DNA of 64,000 nucleotides. It comes from Geodermatophilaceae bacterium NBWT11 (GTDB lineage Bacteria; Actinomycetota; Actinomycetes; Mycobacteriales; Geodermatophilaceae). The notes under the pieces are model-generated. The model was not told where the DNA came from and did not search any database. It worked only from the letters and a program-made list of their open reading frames with translations. The translations under genes and the position numbers were made by a program. Shown here in pieces: positions 37,455 through 45,503 of the stretch (position 1 is the first letter of the stretch; every line of letters starts with the position of its first letter). Location of the stretch: positions 2,914,001 through 2,978,000 of the forward strand of contig CP043652.1 of NCBI GenBank assembly GCA_014218215.1, given 5' to 3'.

Positions 37455-38132
37455 ATGACCGCACCGCAGCTCGGGAGCCTCACCTGGGTCCCCGCCGCCG
37501 ACCGCCCCGACCTGCTCGGCGCCCCGGTGGCCGCCGCCCTCGCCGGACTCACCGGTCCGGCGTGGGTGGCCGAGATCGAGGACGACCTGGCCGACACCGC
37601 CGCGTTCAGCGAGGCCTACGCCGTGCCGTTGGCGGCCTCGGCCAACTGCGTGGTGGTCGCCGCCCGGCGCGGTGCGGAGACGACGCTGGCCGCCTGCCTG
37701 GTGCGGGCCGACACCCGCGCCGACGTCAACGGCCTCGTCCGCCGCCACCTGGGTGCCCGCAAGGCCTCCTTCGCCCCGCAGGACGTCGCCGTCGCCGAGT
37801 CGGGGATGACGTACGGCGGCATCACCCCGGTCGGGCTGCCGGGGGACTGGCCCGTGCTGGTCGACGCCGCCGTGGCCGCCGGCGAGCTGCTGGTCGTCGG
37901 CTCGGGCACCCGGGGCAGCAAGCTCGCCGTCCCCGGGGCGGTGCTGGCCGCGCTGCCGGGCGCGGTCGTGCTGGAGGGCCTCGGGCAGCCGGTGACCCCG
38001 CCCGCTGCGGCGGCACCGGTTCGCGAGCGGGCGCCGGACGACAGCGACGTCGGCTGGGGGGAGCGGCCCGAGGAGCACGACCGGGACGCCCGGTACATGG
38101 AGGACCGGCCCCCGCACTGGGGCAGCGACTGA
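37455..38132 (+). CDS. YbaK/EbsC-domain aminoacyl-tRNA deacylase-like protein with acidic PPHW tail
   Basis: A 225-residue protein. The central region (CVVVAARRGAETTLAACLVRADTRADV, then HLGARKASFAP) is the YbaK/ProX editing fold, with the Lys in RKASF placed as the conserved catalytic lysine that clears mis-charged Cys/Ala-tRNA. The chain is longer than YbaK at both ends. The last ~30 residues form a charged tail containing GWGERPEEHDRDARYMEDRPPHWG, a style of ending I recall from other actinobacterial proteins. A -10-like CACGAT lies 6 nt before the ATG. Confidence 0.8.
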   Translation: MTAPQLGSLTWVPAADRPDLLGAPVAAALAGLTGPAWVAEIEDDLADTAAFSEAYAVPLAASANCVVVAARRGAETTLAACLVRADTRADVNGLVRRHLGARKASFAPQDVAVAESGMTYGGITPVGLPGDWPVLVDAAVAAGELLVVGSGTRGSKLAVPGAVLAALPGAVVLEGLGQPVTPPAAAAPVRERAPDDSDVGWGERPEEHDRDARYMEDRPPHWGSD

Positions 38133-38225
38133 AGGAAGGACCTGGTCGCCCTCACGGCACGCTCCGCGCGCCACGGGGCCCTGCGACCGGGCCGACCAGC
38201 CGCCAGACCAGAAGGCGGCACCAGA

Positions 38226-38257
38226 ACGGCCCCCGCGCTGCGCCGCGTGGGGGCCGT
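38226..38257. terminator. Hairpin between convergent genes
   Basis: ACGGCCCCC (38226-38234) pairs with GGGGGCCGT (38249-38257), with more partial pairing inside the loop. It lies between the convergent YbaK-like and mscL genes. The rest of this 148-bp gap holds nothing I recognise. Confidence 0.6.
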
Positions 38258-38280
38258 CGGTGGAGCTGGGGGTGCTGGGG

Positions 38281-38718
38281 TCAGAGCTGGCCGGGCAGGG
38301 CCGTGGTCCCGGGGCCGATCGGGTTCTCCTTCTGGCTCATGCCCTGCTGCGAGCGGAGCAGGTCGCGGATCTCGACGAGCAGCTCGACCTGGGTCGGGCC
38401 GACCGGGCCGGCCTCCTCGCCGGACTTGCGGCGCTCGAGGATCTTCTTCATCGGGAGCACCACGACGAAGTAGACGACCGCCGCGGTGAGCGCGAACGTG
38501 ATGACCTGGTTGACGAAGGCGCCCCAGGCGAACTCCTGGCCGTCCACGAAGAACGAGCCGCCGTCGACGCCGCCCCCGCCGATGAGCCCGATGAGGGGCT
38601 CCAGGAACGCGGTGGTGAACGAGGTGACGACCGCGGTGAACGCGGCACCGATGACGACGGCGACCGCGAGGTCGACGATGTTCCCGCGGAGCAGGAAGTC
38701 CTTGAAGCCCTTGAGCAT
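38281..38718 (-). CDS. mscL: Large-conductance mechanosensitive channel MscL
   Basis: A 145-residue channel that opens under membrane tension to release solutes after osmotic downshock. It opens with MLKGFKDFLLRGNIVDLAVAVVIGAAF, the conserved N-terminal amphipathic helix and first membrane helix, has a periplasmic loop, a second membrane helix (TFALTAAVVYFVVVLPM) and a C-terminal cytoplasmic helix (VELLVEIRDLLRSQ). A GAGGAC ribosome site precedes the ATG. In M. tuberculosis mscL (Rv0985c) also lies near the Rv0991c-galU cluster. Confidence 0.97.
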   Translation of the reverse strand: MLKGFKDFLLRGNIVDLAVAVVIGAAFTAVVTSFTTAFLEPLIGLIGGGGVDGGSFFVDGQEFAWGAFVNQVITFALTAAVVYFVVVLPMKKILERRKSGEEAGPVGPTQVELLVEIRDLLRSQQGMSQKENPIGPGTTALPGQL

Positions 38719-38774
38719 GGAGTGGTGTCCTCAGTCGACGCAGGGTGACCGGTGGACCACCGGGGGTGGGCCGG

Positions 38775-39473
38775 TCATGGCGGGCCGAGGGTAACGGTCA
38801 GTGTCGCTTCGGTCGACGCCGCGGCCAGCCGCCCCGCGTCACCCTCGGCGACGGCCAGGACCAGCAGTCCGGCGTCGTCGGACAGCCCGTCGTCGGCCGC
38901 CGCGGAGGCGGGGACGGCGAGCACCACCGCGTCGTCGACCACCACCTCGGTGGGGAGCCCGGGGCGGGACGCCAGCACGTCGACCCGGTCCCCGCTGCGC
39001 AGCAGCGCGGCGACGGCCAGGTCGGCCAGCCGCACGGGCGCTGCCACGTGCCCGGCCGGCACCTGCGACCACAGGCCCGCCCCGACCAGCCGGGCGTCGG
39101 TCAGCACCTCACCGGCCCGCACCGCCGAGGCGAGGGCGACCCCGTCGACCGTCCCCGGGTCGGGCACGGCGCCGCCGGGCACCAGGTCGGCCGGGAGCTG
39201 CCGCACGGTCACGTCGTCCGGGCCCAGGACGGTGCCCGCCGGCAGGTCGCCCGCGGCGACCACCACCGGGTCGGTGACGGTCTCCGGCGGTGCAGACCCG
39301 GCCGAGGTCGGCACCGGGCGCAGGGCCAGGACGAGCGCCGCCACCGCCAGCAGCCCGGCCAGCACCCGGCGCAGCTGGTGCACCGGGTGCCGGGGTCGAC
39401 GGCGCCACCAGGCGACCACCGACGCACGACCGGGCGGTGGGGCGTCCCGGCGGCGGGACCTCGAGTCGGACAC
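38775..39473 (-). CDS. SAF-domain protein (CpaB/RcpC-like), membrane-anchored
   Basis: A 232-residue protein. After a basic N-terminus a single membrane helix (VLAGLLAVAALVLAL, ~40-54) leads to an extracytoplasmic SAF domain (VVVAAGDLPAGTVLGPDDV) as in Flp pilus assembly protein CpaB/RcpC. No pilus genes are nearby, so its role here is unclear; similar genes sit in this conserved neighbourhood in other actinobacteria. The GTG start has a -10-like CAGGCT six nt upstream on this strand. Confidence 0.8.
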   Translation of the reverse strand: MSDSRSRRRDAPPPGRASVVAWWRRRPRHPVHQLRRVLAGLLAVAALVLALRPVPTSAGSAPPETVTDPVVVAAGDLPAGTVLGPDDVTVRQLPADLVPGGAVPDPGTVDGVALASAVRAGEVLTDARLVGAGLWSQVPAGHVAAPVRLADLAVAALLRSGDRVDVLASRPGLPTEVVVDDAVVLAVPASAAADDGLSDDAGLLVLAVAEGDAGRLAAASTEATLTVTLGPP

Positions 39474-39584
39474 GGACCCAGCCTGGGCCCGCGAAGCGCC
39501 CGTCGGCGCCGGCCGGGCTCGGCTGTGGACGGGTGGGTCGGTTGTGGACGGCCGCGAGCGCGGCCGGCCCGGTTCGTGCTGGGG

Positions 39585-39965
39585 TCAGGCGGGCTTGGCC
39601 GGCGAGCTGCTGCTGGAGCCGCTGGAGGAGGAGCTCGACCCGGAGGTGCTCGAGGAGGTGCTCGAGGACGAGGAGTCCTTCGACGGCGACGAGCTGGACG
39701 AGGAGTCCGAGCTCGTGGAGGACGAGGACTCCTTGCTCCCGGAGTCCTTGCTGCCCGAGGAGGAGGTGGCCTTCTTGCCCGACTCACGGCTGTCGGTGCG
39801 GTAGAAGCCCGAGCCCTTGAAGACCACGCCCACCGAGCCGTAGACCTTGCGCACCGGGGCGCCGCACTCGGGGCAGGTCGCGACCGCCGGGTCGGTGAAC
39901 GACTGGACCACCTCGAACTCGTGCTTGGTCTCGGGGTTGGTGCAGGCGTACTGGTACGTGGGCAC
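39585..39965 (-). CDS. Ruc-like FmdB zinc-ribbon protein with disordered Ser-rich tail
   Basis: A 126-residue protein: an FmdB zinc-ribbon start (PTYQYACT, with Cys8, Cys31 and Cys34), the conserved VGVVFKGSGFYRTDSR segment, then ~60 residues rich in Ser with scattered Lys/Asp, almost certainly disordered. This is the layout of M. tuberculosis Rv0991c (Ruc), a redox-regulated unfolded-protein chaperone in the same gene neighbourhood, whose four cysteines bind zinc. Here the second Cys of the first pair is absent (CTNPETKH; His15 might substitute). A CIRCE-like operator 37 bp upstream suggests HrcA control. GTG start, with GAGGAG 11 nt upstream. Confidence 0.85.
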   Translation of the reverse strand: MPTYQYACTNPETKHEFEVVQSFTDPAVATCPECGAPVRKVYGSVGVVFKGSGFYRTDSRESGKKATSSSGSKDSGSKESSSSTSSDSSSSSSPSKDSSSSSTSSSTSGSSSSSSGSSSSSPAKPA

Positions 39966-40001
39966 GGCGGTGTTCACTCCTCGTCGCGGGTGGTGGCCGG
40001 G

Positions 40002-40028
40002 CTGGCACTCCCACCCGGCGACTGCCAA
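40002..40028 (-). promoter_or_regulatory. CIRCE-like HrcA operator upstream of the Ruc-like gene
   Basis: Left arm CTGGCACTC, spacer of exactly 9 nt, right arm GACTGCCAA. The consensus CIRCE is TTAGCACTC-N9-GAGTGCTAA: each arm matches at 7 of 9 positions and the spacer length is identical. It lies in the divergent region between the Ruc-like gene and a MarR gene. Confidence 0.7.
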
Positions 40029-40097
40029 TCATGCGCCTCGGTCGATCCGTCGTCCACGACGGGCCGGTCCCGGGTCGGTGCCGTTACCGTCCGCGGC

Positions 40098-40574
40098 GTG
40101 GCATCACCGTGGCTCGACGAGGAGCAGCAGCAGACATGGCGGGCGTGGCTGGCCGTGGCCGAGCTGCTGCCCCGCTCGCTGGACGCGCAGCTCCAACGCG
40201 ACGCCGGGCTCACCCACGCCGCCTACGTCGTGCTCGCGATGCTGTCGGAGGCACCCGGCCGGAGCCGGCGGATGAGCGAGCTGGCCCGGGCGGCCAACCA
40301 GTCGCAGAGCCGGCTCTCGCACACCGTCGCCCGGTTGGAGGACCGGGGCTGGGTGCGCCGGGAGCGGGCCACCGACGACGGCCGGGGCAACGTCGCGGTG
40401 CTCACCGAGGAGGGGTGGGACGTCGTCCGCACCGTCGCCCCGGGCCACGTCGACGCCGTCCGGGAGGGCCTGTTCGCCGCGCTCACCCCGGAGCAGACCA
40501 CCCACCTGCACGACGCGCTGACCGCCGTCCTGGAGCGCCTGGACCCCGACGCCAGCCGCCGCGCCACCGGCTGA
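40098..40574 (+). CDS. MarR family transcriptional regulator
   Basis: A 158-residue winged-helix repressor (LTHAAYVVLAMLSEAPGRSRRMSELARAANQSQSRLSHTVARLEDRGWVRRE, then DDGRGNVAVLTEEGWDVV as the wing). Ligand unknown. The GTG lies 7 nt after a -10-like TACCGT, predicting a leaderless message. It converges on the predicted ATPase gene with 4 bp between stops and may regulate that block. Confidence 0.88.
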   Translation: MASPWLDEEQQQTWRAWLAVAELLPRSLDAQLQRDAGLTHAAYVVLAMLSEAPGRSRRMSELARAANQSQSRLSHTVARLEDRGWVRRERATDDGRGNVAVLTEEGWDVVRTVAPGHVDAVREGLFAALTPEQTTHLHDALTAVLERLDPDASRRATG

Positions 40575-40578
40575 CCCC

Positions 40579-41319
40579 TCAGGTCAGGTGCCGCAGGAAC
40601 GACTGCGGGTCGCCGAGGAACTGCCGCCACGAGGCGGTGAGCTCCAGCTCCTCCCACACCGCCGGGCGGAGGCCCCACGGGCCGACCTCGAGCAGCGTCG
40701 CGCCGGGGAGCGCGGCGACGACGGGGGAGTGGGTGGCCACCACGAGCTGTGCGCCGACGGCGACCAGGTCGAGCACCCGTGCGACGAGGGAGAGCGACCC
40801 GGTGAACGACAGGGCGGCGTCGGGTTCGTCCAGCAGGTAGAGACCGGGCTCGGCCACCCGTTCGGCGAGCAGGGTGAGGAAGGCCTCGCCGTGGCTGAGC
40901 TCGTGGAACACCGGCTCCGGCGGCCCGAACGGGTTCGTGTTCTGCTCCAGGTGGCTGTAGAGGCCGTGCAGCGTCTCGTCGCGGAGGAAGTACGACCAGC
41001 GCGGGGCGCCGGGGCTGCGCTCCACGACGAGGCCCAGCGGTGGTGGCTCGCTGGGGCGGGTCCGCATCCGGGAGCCCACCGACCCGCCCTCGGGGTTGAG
41101 CCCCAGCGTGACGGCCAGTGCCTCGACCAGCGTCGACTTCCCGGAGCCGTTCTCGCCGACCAGGACCAGTGCGCCCGCCGGCAGCTCGAGGCCCTCGGTG
41201 AGCAGCTGCTCGACCGCGGGGACGGTCCGCGGCCAGACCCCGGCCGGCAGCGGGGGTGCACCCGGGTCGGGGCGCACCCGCCGCACCGGCCGGCGGTCCG
41301 GCCGCGGACGGGCCCTCAC
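40579..41319 (-). CDS. Predicted AAA/ABC-like ATPase (COG3910-like)
   Basis: A 246-residue ATPase with Walker A GENGSGKST (~54-62), Walker B LYLLDEPDAAL, a signature-like ELSHGEAFL and a final ATHSP segment. No transmembrane or coiled-coil region is seen, so it is neither a transporter partner nor an SMC; it fits the stand-alone predicted ATPase family COG3910. Its GTG overlaps the carboxyltransferase stop by 4 nt, so it is the last gene of the MatC operon. Why an ATPase is coupled to these metabolic genes is not clear. Confidence 0.8.
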   Translation of the reverse strand: MRARPRPDRRPVRRVRPDPGAPPLPAGVWPRTVPAVEQLLTEGLELPAGALVLVGENGSGKSTLVEALAVTLGLNPEGGSVGSRMRTRPSEPPPLGLVVERSPGAPRWSYFLRDETLHGLYSHLEQNTNPFGPPEPVFHELSHGEAFLTLLAERVAEPGLYLLDEPDAALSFTGSLSLVARVLDLVAVGAQLVVATHSPVVAALPGATLLEVGPWGLRPAVWEELELTASWRQFLGDPQSFLRHLT

Positions 41320-42851
41320 CGGCGGCCGAGCTCCCGGTAGCGGGCCATCCGGCTGCGGCGTCGTTCGGTGTCGTCCCGGCCGAGCAGCCCGGCGAGCTCC
41401 TCGGCGAGCACCCGGCCCAGCCGCAGGCAGAACTCGGTGGGCTCGTCGGCGGCGTCGGGTCGCTCGGGCACGACCCGGTCGACGATGCCCGCCCGCCACA
41501 GGTCGGTGGCCCGCACGCCCTGCGCGGCGGCCATCTCCCCGGCGTGCTCGGTGTCCCGGTGCACGATCGCCGAGGCGCCTTCCGGGGGGAGCGGCCCGAG
41601 CCACCCGTTGGCCGCGGCCAGCACCCGGTCGGCCGGCACGAGCGCCAGTGCGCCACCGCCGGTGCCCTGGCCGAGCAGCACCGCCAGCGTGGGGGCACGC
41701 AGCATCACCAGGTCCGACAGGCAGCGGGCGATCTCCGCGGCCAGGCCGCCCTCCTCGGCCTCCACCGACAGTGCCGCGCCGGGGGTGTCGATGAGGGTGA
41801 GCAGCGGCAGCCGCAGCTCGGCGGCCAGCCGCATCCCGCGTCGGGCCTCGCGCAGCGCGGCCGGGCCGAGCGGGGCCGACAGCGACTGGCCGCGCCGGTC
41901 CTGCCCGAGGACGACGCAGGGCGCGCCGCCGAAGCGGGCCAGCGCCAGCAGCAGCCCGGGGTCGGACTCCCCGGCCCCGGTGCCGTTGAGCGCCACGACG
42001 TCGGTGGCCGCGGTGCGCAGCAGCCGGCGCACGCCGGGTCGGTCGGTGCGGCGCGAGGCGGTGACGACGTCCCAGGCGGAGCGGCCGTCCTCGGGGTCGT
42101 CGGCGTCGGTGCCGTCGCCGTCGACCGGGCCCTCGACCTGGCCGTCGCGGTGCCAGGTGGCCCGGGCGGCGAGCACCCGCAGCGCCCGGTCGGCGACGTC
42201 GGCGACCTGCTCGGCCGGGACGACGGCGTCGATCAGCCCGCGCTCGGCAAGGTGCTCGGCGGTCTGCACGTCGGCCGGGAAGGGCTCGCCGTAGAGCTGC
42301 TCGTAGACCCGCGGGCCGAGGAAGCCGATGGCCGCCCCGGGCTCGGCGATGGTCACGTGGCCCAGCGAGCCCCAGGAGGCCAGCACCCCGCCGAACGTCG
42401 GGCCCCGCAGGTAGACGAGGTAGGGCAGCCCGGCCTCCTTGTGCCGGGCGATGGCCGCGGTGATGCCGATCATCTGCAGGAAGGCGACCGTGCCCTCCTG
42501 CATGCGGGTGCCCCCGGAGACGGGGGAGGCCAGCAGGGGCAGGCCCAGCGAGGTGGCCCGCTCGACCGCGGACATCAGCCGCTGGGCCGTGGCCACCCCG
42601 ATCGAGCCGGCCAGGAAGCCGAACTCCCCGGCGACGACGGCGACCCGTCGACCGCGCAGCAGTCCCTCTCCGGTGACCACGGCCTCGTCCTGGCCGGTCT
42701 TCTCCCGGGCCCGGGCGATCTCCCGGGCGTAGTCGTCGTCCTCGGTGCGCGGGGGCACCGGGGTGTCCCAGCTGGTCCAGGAACCCGGGTCCAGGACCAG
42801 GCCGCGCAACGAGCGGGCGTCCAGCCGCTTCGCCTTCTGCGGCGCGGTCAC
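41316..42851 (-). CDS. Fused beta-alpha carboxyltransferase (acetyl-CoA carboxylase CT-like)
   Basis: A 511-residue two-half crotonase-superfamily protein. The N-half resembles AccD (AGEFGFLAGSIGVATAQRL, then SGGTRMQEG), though it lacks the zinc finger. The C-half resembles AccA (DTPGAALSVEAEEGG, then GQGTGGGALALVPADR). Such fused subunits act with biotin carboxylase or biotin carrier proteins, but none is adjacent. In malonate decarboxylase, related subunits (MdcD/MdcE) decarboxylate malonyl thioesters without biotin. Given the MatC and CoA-transferase neighbours, an acyl-CoA decarboxylase is a live alternative. It overlaps the CoA-transferase by 4 nt. Confidence 0.85.
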   Translation of the reverse strand: MTAPQKAKRLDARSLRGLVLDPGSWTSWDTPVPPRTEDDDYAREIARAREKTGQDEAVVTGEGLLRGRRVAVVAGEFGFLAGSIGVATAQRLMSAVERATSLGLPLLASPVSGGTRMQEGTVAFLQMIGITAAIARHKEAGLPYLVYLRGPTFGGVLASWGSLGHVTIAEPGAAIGFLGPRVYEQLYGEPFPADVQTAEHLAERGLIDAVVPAEQVADVADRALRVLAARATWHRDGQVEGPVDGDGTDADDPEDGRSAWDVVTASRRTDRPGVRRLLRTAATDVVALNGTGAGESDPGLLLALARFGGAPCVVLGQDRRGQSLSAPLGPAALREARRGMRLAAELRLPLLTLIDTPGAALSVEAEEGGLAAEIARCLSDLVMLRAPTLAVLLGQGTGGGALALVPADRVLAAANGWLGPLPPEGASAIVHRDTEHAGEMAAAQGVRATDLWRAGIVDRVVPERPDAADEPTEFCLRLGRVLAEELAGLLGRDDTERRRSRMARYRELGRR

Positions 42852-44086
42852 GTGGCGTGCCCGTCCTCGACGTCGTCCTCGGCGGGCTGGGCGACACCGG
42901 CGGACGACGACGCGAGCCAGGCCCGGATCGCGTCGCCGTCGGCGCCGAGCACCGGGGGAGCGGTGTGCTCCCGGCGGGTGGTCTCGGTCTCGCCCTCGGC
43001 GGAGGGGGCGAAGAACCGCAGCGGCGGCCCGGGCAGCTGCACCGCGCCCAGGGTCTGGTGCTCGACGTCGACCAGCAGGCCCTGGGACAGCGCCTGGTCC
43101 CAGCCGTAGACCTCGTCGATCGTGCGCACCTTGCCCGCGGGCACCCCGGCGGCGGACAGCCGGGCGAGCAGCGCCTCGGCCTCGATGCCGGCGAAGGCAC
43201 CCTCGAGCAGCTCGATCACCCGCTGCCGGTTGCCCACGCGCTCGCCGTTGGTGGCCAGCCCGTCGGCCTCGGCGTCGAGCCCGAACTCCGTGCAGAGCCG
43301 GCGCCACAGCGACTCCGACCCGCAGGACAGCTGGACCGACCCGCCGTCGGCGCAGCGGAACAGCCCGTACGGCGCGATCGAGGGGTGGTGGTTGCCCTGG
43401 GCGTGCCCGACCTTCTCGGCCACGGTCCAGGCGGTGCCCTGGAAGGCGTGCACGCCCACGACGGCGGCCAGCAGGGAGGTGCGCACCACCTGCCCGCGGC
43501 CGGTCCGCTCCCGATCCAGCAGGGCGGCCAGCACCCCGTAGGCGCCGTACATCCCGGCCAGCAGGTCACCGATCGGGACACCGACCCGCTGCGGGTCGTC
43601 GGGGCCGGACCCGGTCAGCGACATCAGCCCGGCCTCGCCCTGGGCGATCTGGTCGTATCCGGCGCGGCCGCCCTCGGGACCGTCGTGGCCGAACCCGCTG
43701 ATCGCCAGCGTCACCAGCCGGGGGTTGAGCTCGGCGAGCACGTCGGTGCCGAAGCCGAGGCGGGCGAGCGTGCCGGGGCGGAAGTTCTCCAGCAGCACGT
43801 CGGCCCGGCGCAGCAGCTCGGTCAACGTGGCCTTGTCCGCCTCGTCCTTGAGGTCGAGGGTGATCGACTCCTTGTTCTTGTTCGTCGACAGGAAGTAGGT
43901 GGACTCCCGGCCGCCCTCGGGCGGGTCGACGAAGGGCGGACCCCAGCCGCGGGTGTCGTCCCCGCTGCCGGGGTTCTCCACCTTGATCACGCGGGCGCCC
44001 AGGTCGCCGAGCATCATCCCGGCGTGCGGGCCGGCGAGCGCCCGGGTGAGGTCGACGACGAGGGTGCCGTCGAGGGGGCCGGTCAT
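42848..44086 (-). CDS. CaiB/BaiF (class III) CoA-transferase
   Basis: A 412-residue enzyme that moves CoA between carboxylic acids. It begins GPLDGTLVVDLTRALAGPHAGMMLGDLGARVIKVE, the standard family N-terminus, and has Asp174 in GVPIGDLLAGM at the position of the catalytic Asp169 of formyl-CoA transferase. Substrate is open (malonate, oxalate, succinate-type dicarboxylates fit the MatC neighbour). A GGAGA ribosome site lies just before the ATG at 44086; a second ATG at 44101, coupled to the MatC stop, would add five residues. Confidence 0.9.
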   Translation of the reverse strand: MTGPLDGTLVVDLTRALAGPHAGMMLGDLGARVIKVENPGSGDDTRGWGPPFVDPPEGGRESTYFLSTNKNKESITLDLKDEADKATLTELLRRADVLLENFRPGTLARLGFGTDVLAELNPRLVTLAISGFGHDGPEGGRAGYDQIAQGEAGLMSLTGSGPDDPQRVGVPIGDLLAGMYGAYGVLAALLDRERTGRGQVVRTSLLAAVVGVHAFQGTAWTVAEKVGHAQGNHHPSIAPYGLFRCADGGSVQLSCGSESLWRRLCTEFGLDAEADGLATNGERVGNRQRVIELLEGAFAGIEAEALLARLSAAGVPAGKVRTIDEVYGWDQALSQGLLVDVEHQTLGAVQLPGPPLRFFAPSAEGETETTRREHTAPPVLGADGDAIRAWLASSSAGVAQPAEDDVEDGHAT

Positions 44087-44100
44087 GGTGTCTCCGTTCA

Positions 44101-45429
44101 TCAGAGCCACCCGGGGACGACGAAGACCAGCCAGGCGATGAGCGGCCCGACCAGCACGACGACCCCGGAGTAGCCGAGGATCTGCTTGTAGAAGCGGTCG
44201 CGGTCGACGTCCTGGGCGTTGGCCAGCACCAGGGCGCCGTTGGTGGAGAACGGGCTGACGTCGACGATCGTGGCCGACACGGCCAGCGCGACGACGACGC
44301 CGACGGCGCCGATCTCCCCGGCCAGCAGGAACGGCACGGCCAGCGAGATGGCCACCCCGATGATCGCCGTGGAGCTGGCGAACGCGCTGACCACGGCGCC
44401 GATGTAGGCCAGCAGCAGGGCCACGAGCAGCGGGGCGCCGATGGAGGTGACGCTCTCCCCGACGTACTCGATGGTGCCCGCGGCCTGCAGCACCGAGACG
44501 TAGGTGAGCACGCCGGCGATCAGCAGCACCGTGGTCCAGCTGATCTGCATGACCGCGCCCTTGTGCCGTGCGGCGGAGAACAGCGCCAGCACGGTGGCGA
44601 TGGTGATGGAGACGAAGCCGATGTCCAGGTCGAAGACCAGGGCGAGGAGCACCAGCGCGGCCAGCCCGACCAGGGTCAGGACCTGCTCGACGGTGACCTT
44701 CGCCGTCGCCGTCAGGGTGTCCACCCCGCTGCCCGCGGACGCGCCGTGGCCGCTGACCGCGACCGACGTGTCCGGCCCGGTGGCCTCGGTGGCCTCGGGG
44801 GCCACGTCGTCGGTGACCTTGCGGCCCACCAGCTTCCGCCCGCCCAGGACGACGAAGAGGATCGCGCCGATCGCCAGGTTGAAGAACAGGCTGCCCAGGA
44901 ACACCGTGACCGGCGAGGAGGGCAGGTCGTTGTCGGCGACGATCGTGTTGACCGTGACGCCGTAGACGCTGATCGGGGAGAACCCGCCGGCCTGCGCGCC
45001 GTGCACGACCATCATGCCCATCAGCAGCGGGCTGATCCGGTACCGCGCGGCGAAGCCCAGCGCGATCGGGGCGATGATCGCCACGGCCGCCGGACCGAGC
45101 GCGCCGATGGCGGTCAGCACGCCGGTGACGGCGAACATGATCCACGGGATGAAGGCGACCCGGCCGGCCACGAGCTTGACCGCGCCGCGGACCAGCAGGT
45201 CGACGGTGCCGTTGTTCTGGGCGATGGCGAACAGGTAGGTGACCCCGATCAGGGTCAGCACCAGCTCCCCGGGGAAGCCGGCGATGATGTCGTCGGTGGT
45301 CATCCCGACGGCGAGGGTGCCGACCAGGAAGGCCGCCACGAAGGCCAGGGCGCCCATGTTGATCGGCAGGAAGGTGGCGATCGCGAAGATCGCCACCAAC
45401 GCCAGGATCGAGATGATCTCGGGTGACAC
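44101..45429 (-). CDS. MatC-like dicarboxylate carrier (SLC13/DASS superfamily)
   Basis: A 442-residue integral membrane transporter with ~11 membrane segments. The start (VSPEIISILALVAIFAIATFLPINMGALAFVAAFLVG) and the repeat structure (GALGPAAVAIIAPIALG, later SSTAIIGVAISLAVPFL) match the MatC N-terminal family, typified by the malonate carrier of Rhizobium. A polar cytoplasmic loop (~210-245) separates the halves. GTG start, with GGAG upstream. It is the first gene of a minus-strand operon with CoA-transferase, carboxyltransferase and ATPase. Confidence 0.87.
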   Translation of the reverse strand: MSPEIISILALVAIFAIATFLPINMGALAFVAAFLVGTLAVGMTTDDIIAGFPGELVLTLIGVTYLFAIAQNNGTVDLLVRGAVKLVAGRVAFIPWIMFAVTGVLTAIGALGPAAVAIIAPIALGFAARYRISPLLMGMMVVHGAQAGGFSPISVYGVTVNTIVADNDLPSSPVTVFLGSLFFNLAIGAILFVVLGGRKLVGRKVTDDVAPEATEATGPDTSVAVSGHGASAGSGVDTLTATAKVTVEQVLTLVGLAALVLLALVFDLDIGFVSITIATVLALFSAARHKGAVMQISWTTVLLIAGVLTYVSVLQAAGTIEYVGESVTSIGAPLLVALLLAYIGAVVSAFASSTAIIGVAISLAVPFLLAGEIGAVGVVVALAVSATIVDVSPFSTNGALVLANAQDVDRDRFYKQILGYSGVVVLVGPLIAWLVFVVPGWL

Positions 45430-45470
45430 GAGGTGCTCCCACGTCGTCGGAGGGCTGGGGGGGTCTGGAT

Positions 45471-45503
45471 CAGTGGCCTAGCCTCTCGACCAGTGGCTAG
45501 TGT
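45471..45503. promoter_or_regulatory. Candidate GntR operator/promoter in the matC-gntR divergent region
   Basis: CTAGCC (45478-45483) and GGCTAG (45495-45500) form an inverted repeat with an 11-nt spacer. CAGTGGC recurs at 45471 and 45491, exactly 20 bp apart, i.e. two helical turns. -10-like TAGTGT (45498-45503) overlaps the right arm for the gntR direction. Confidence 0.5.

Noticed and set aside
39585-39780. Sequencing artefact in the Ser-rich tail of the Ruc-like gene
   Set aside because: Ser codons are varied, with no simple nucleotide repeat, and Ser-rich tails are usual in this actinobacterial protein group.
41316-42851. Frameshift-fused artefact of separate accD and accA genes
   Set aside because: The two halves are joined in one uninterrupted frame with a sensible linker, and such fusions are common in actinobacteria.
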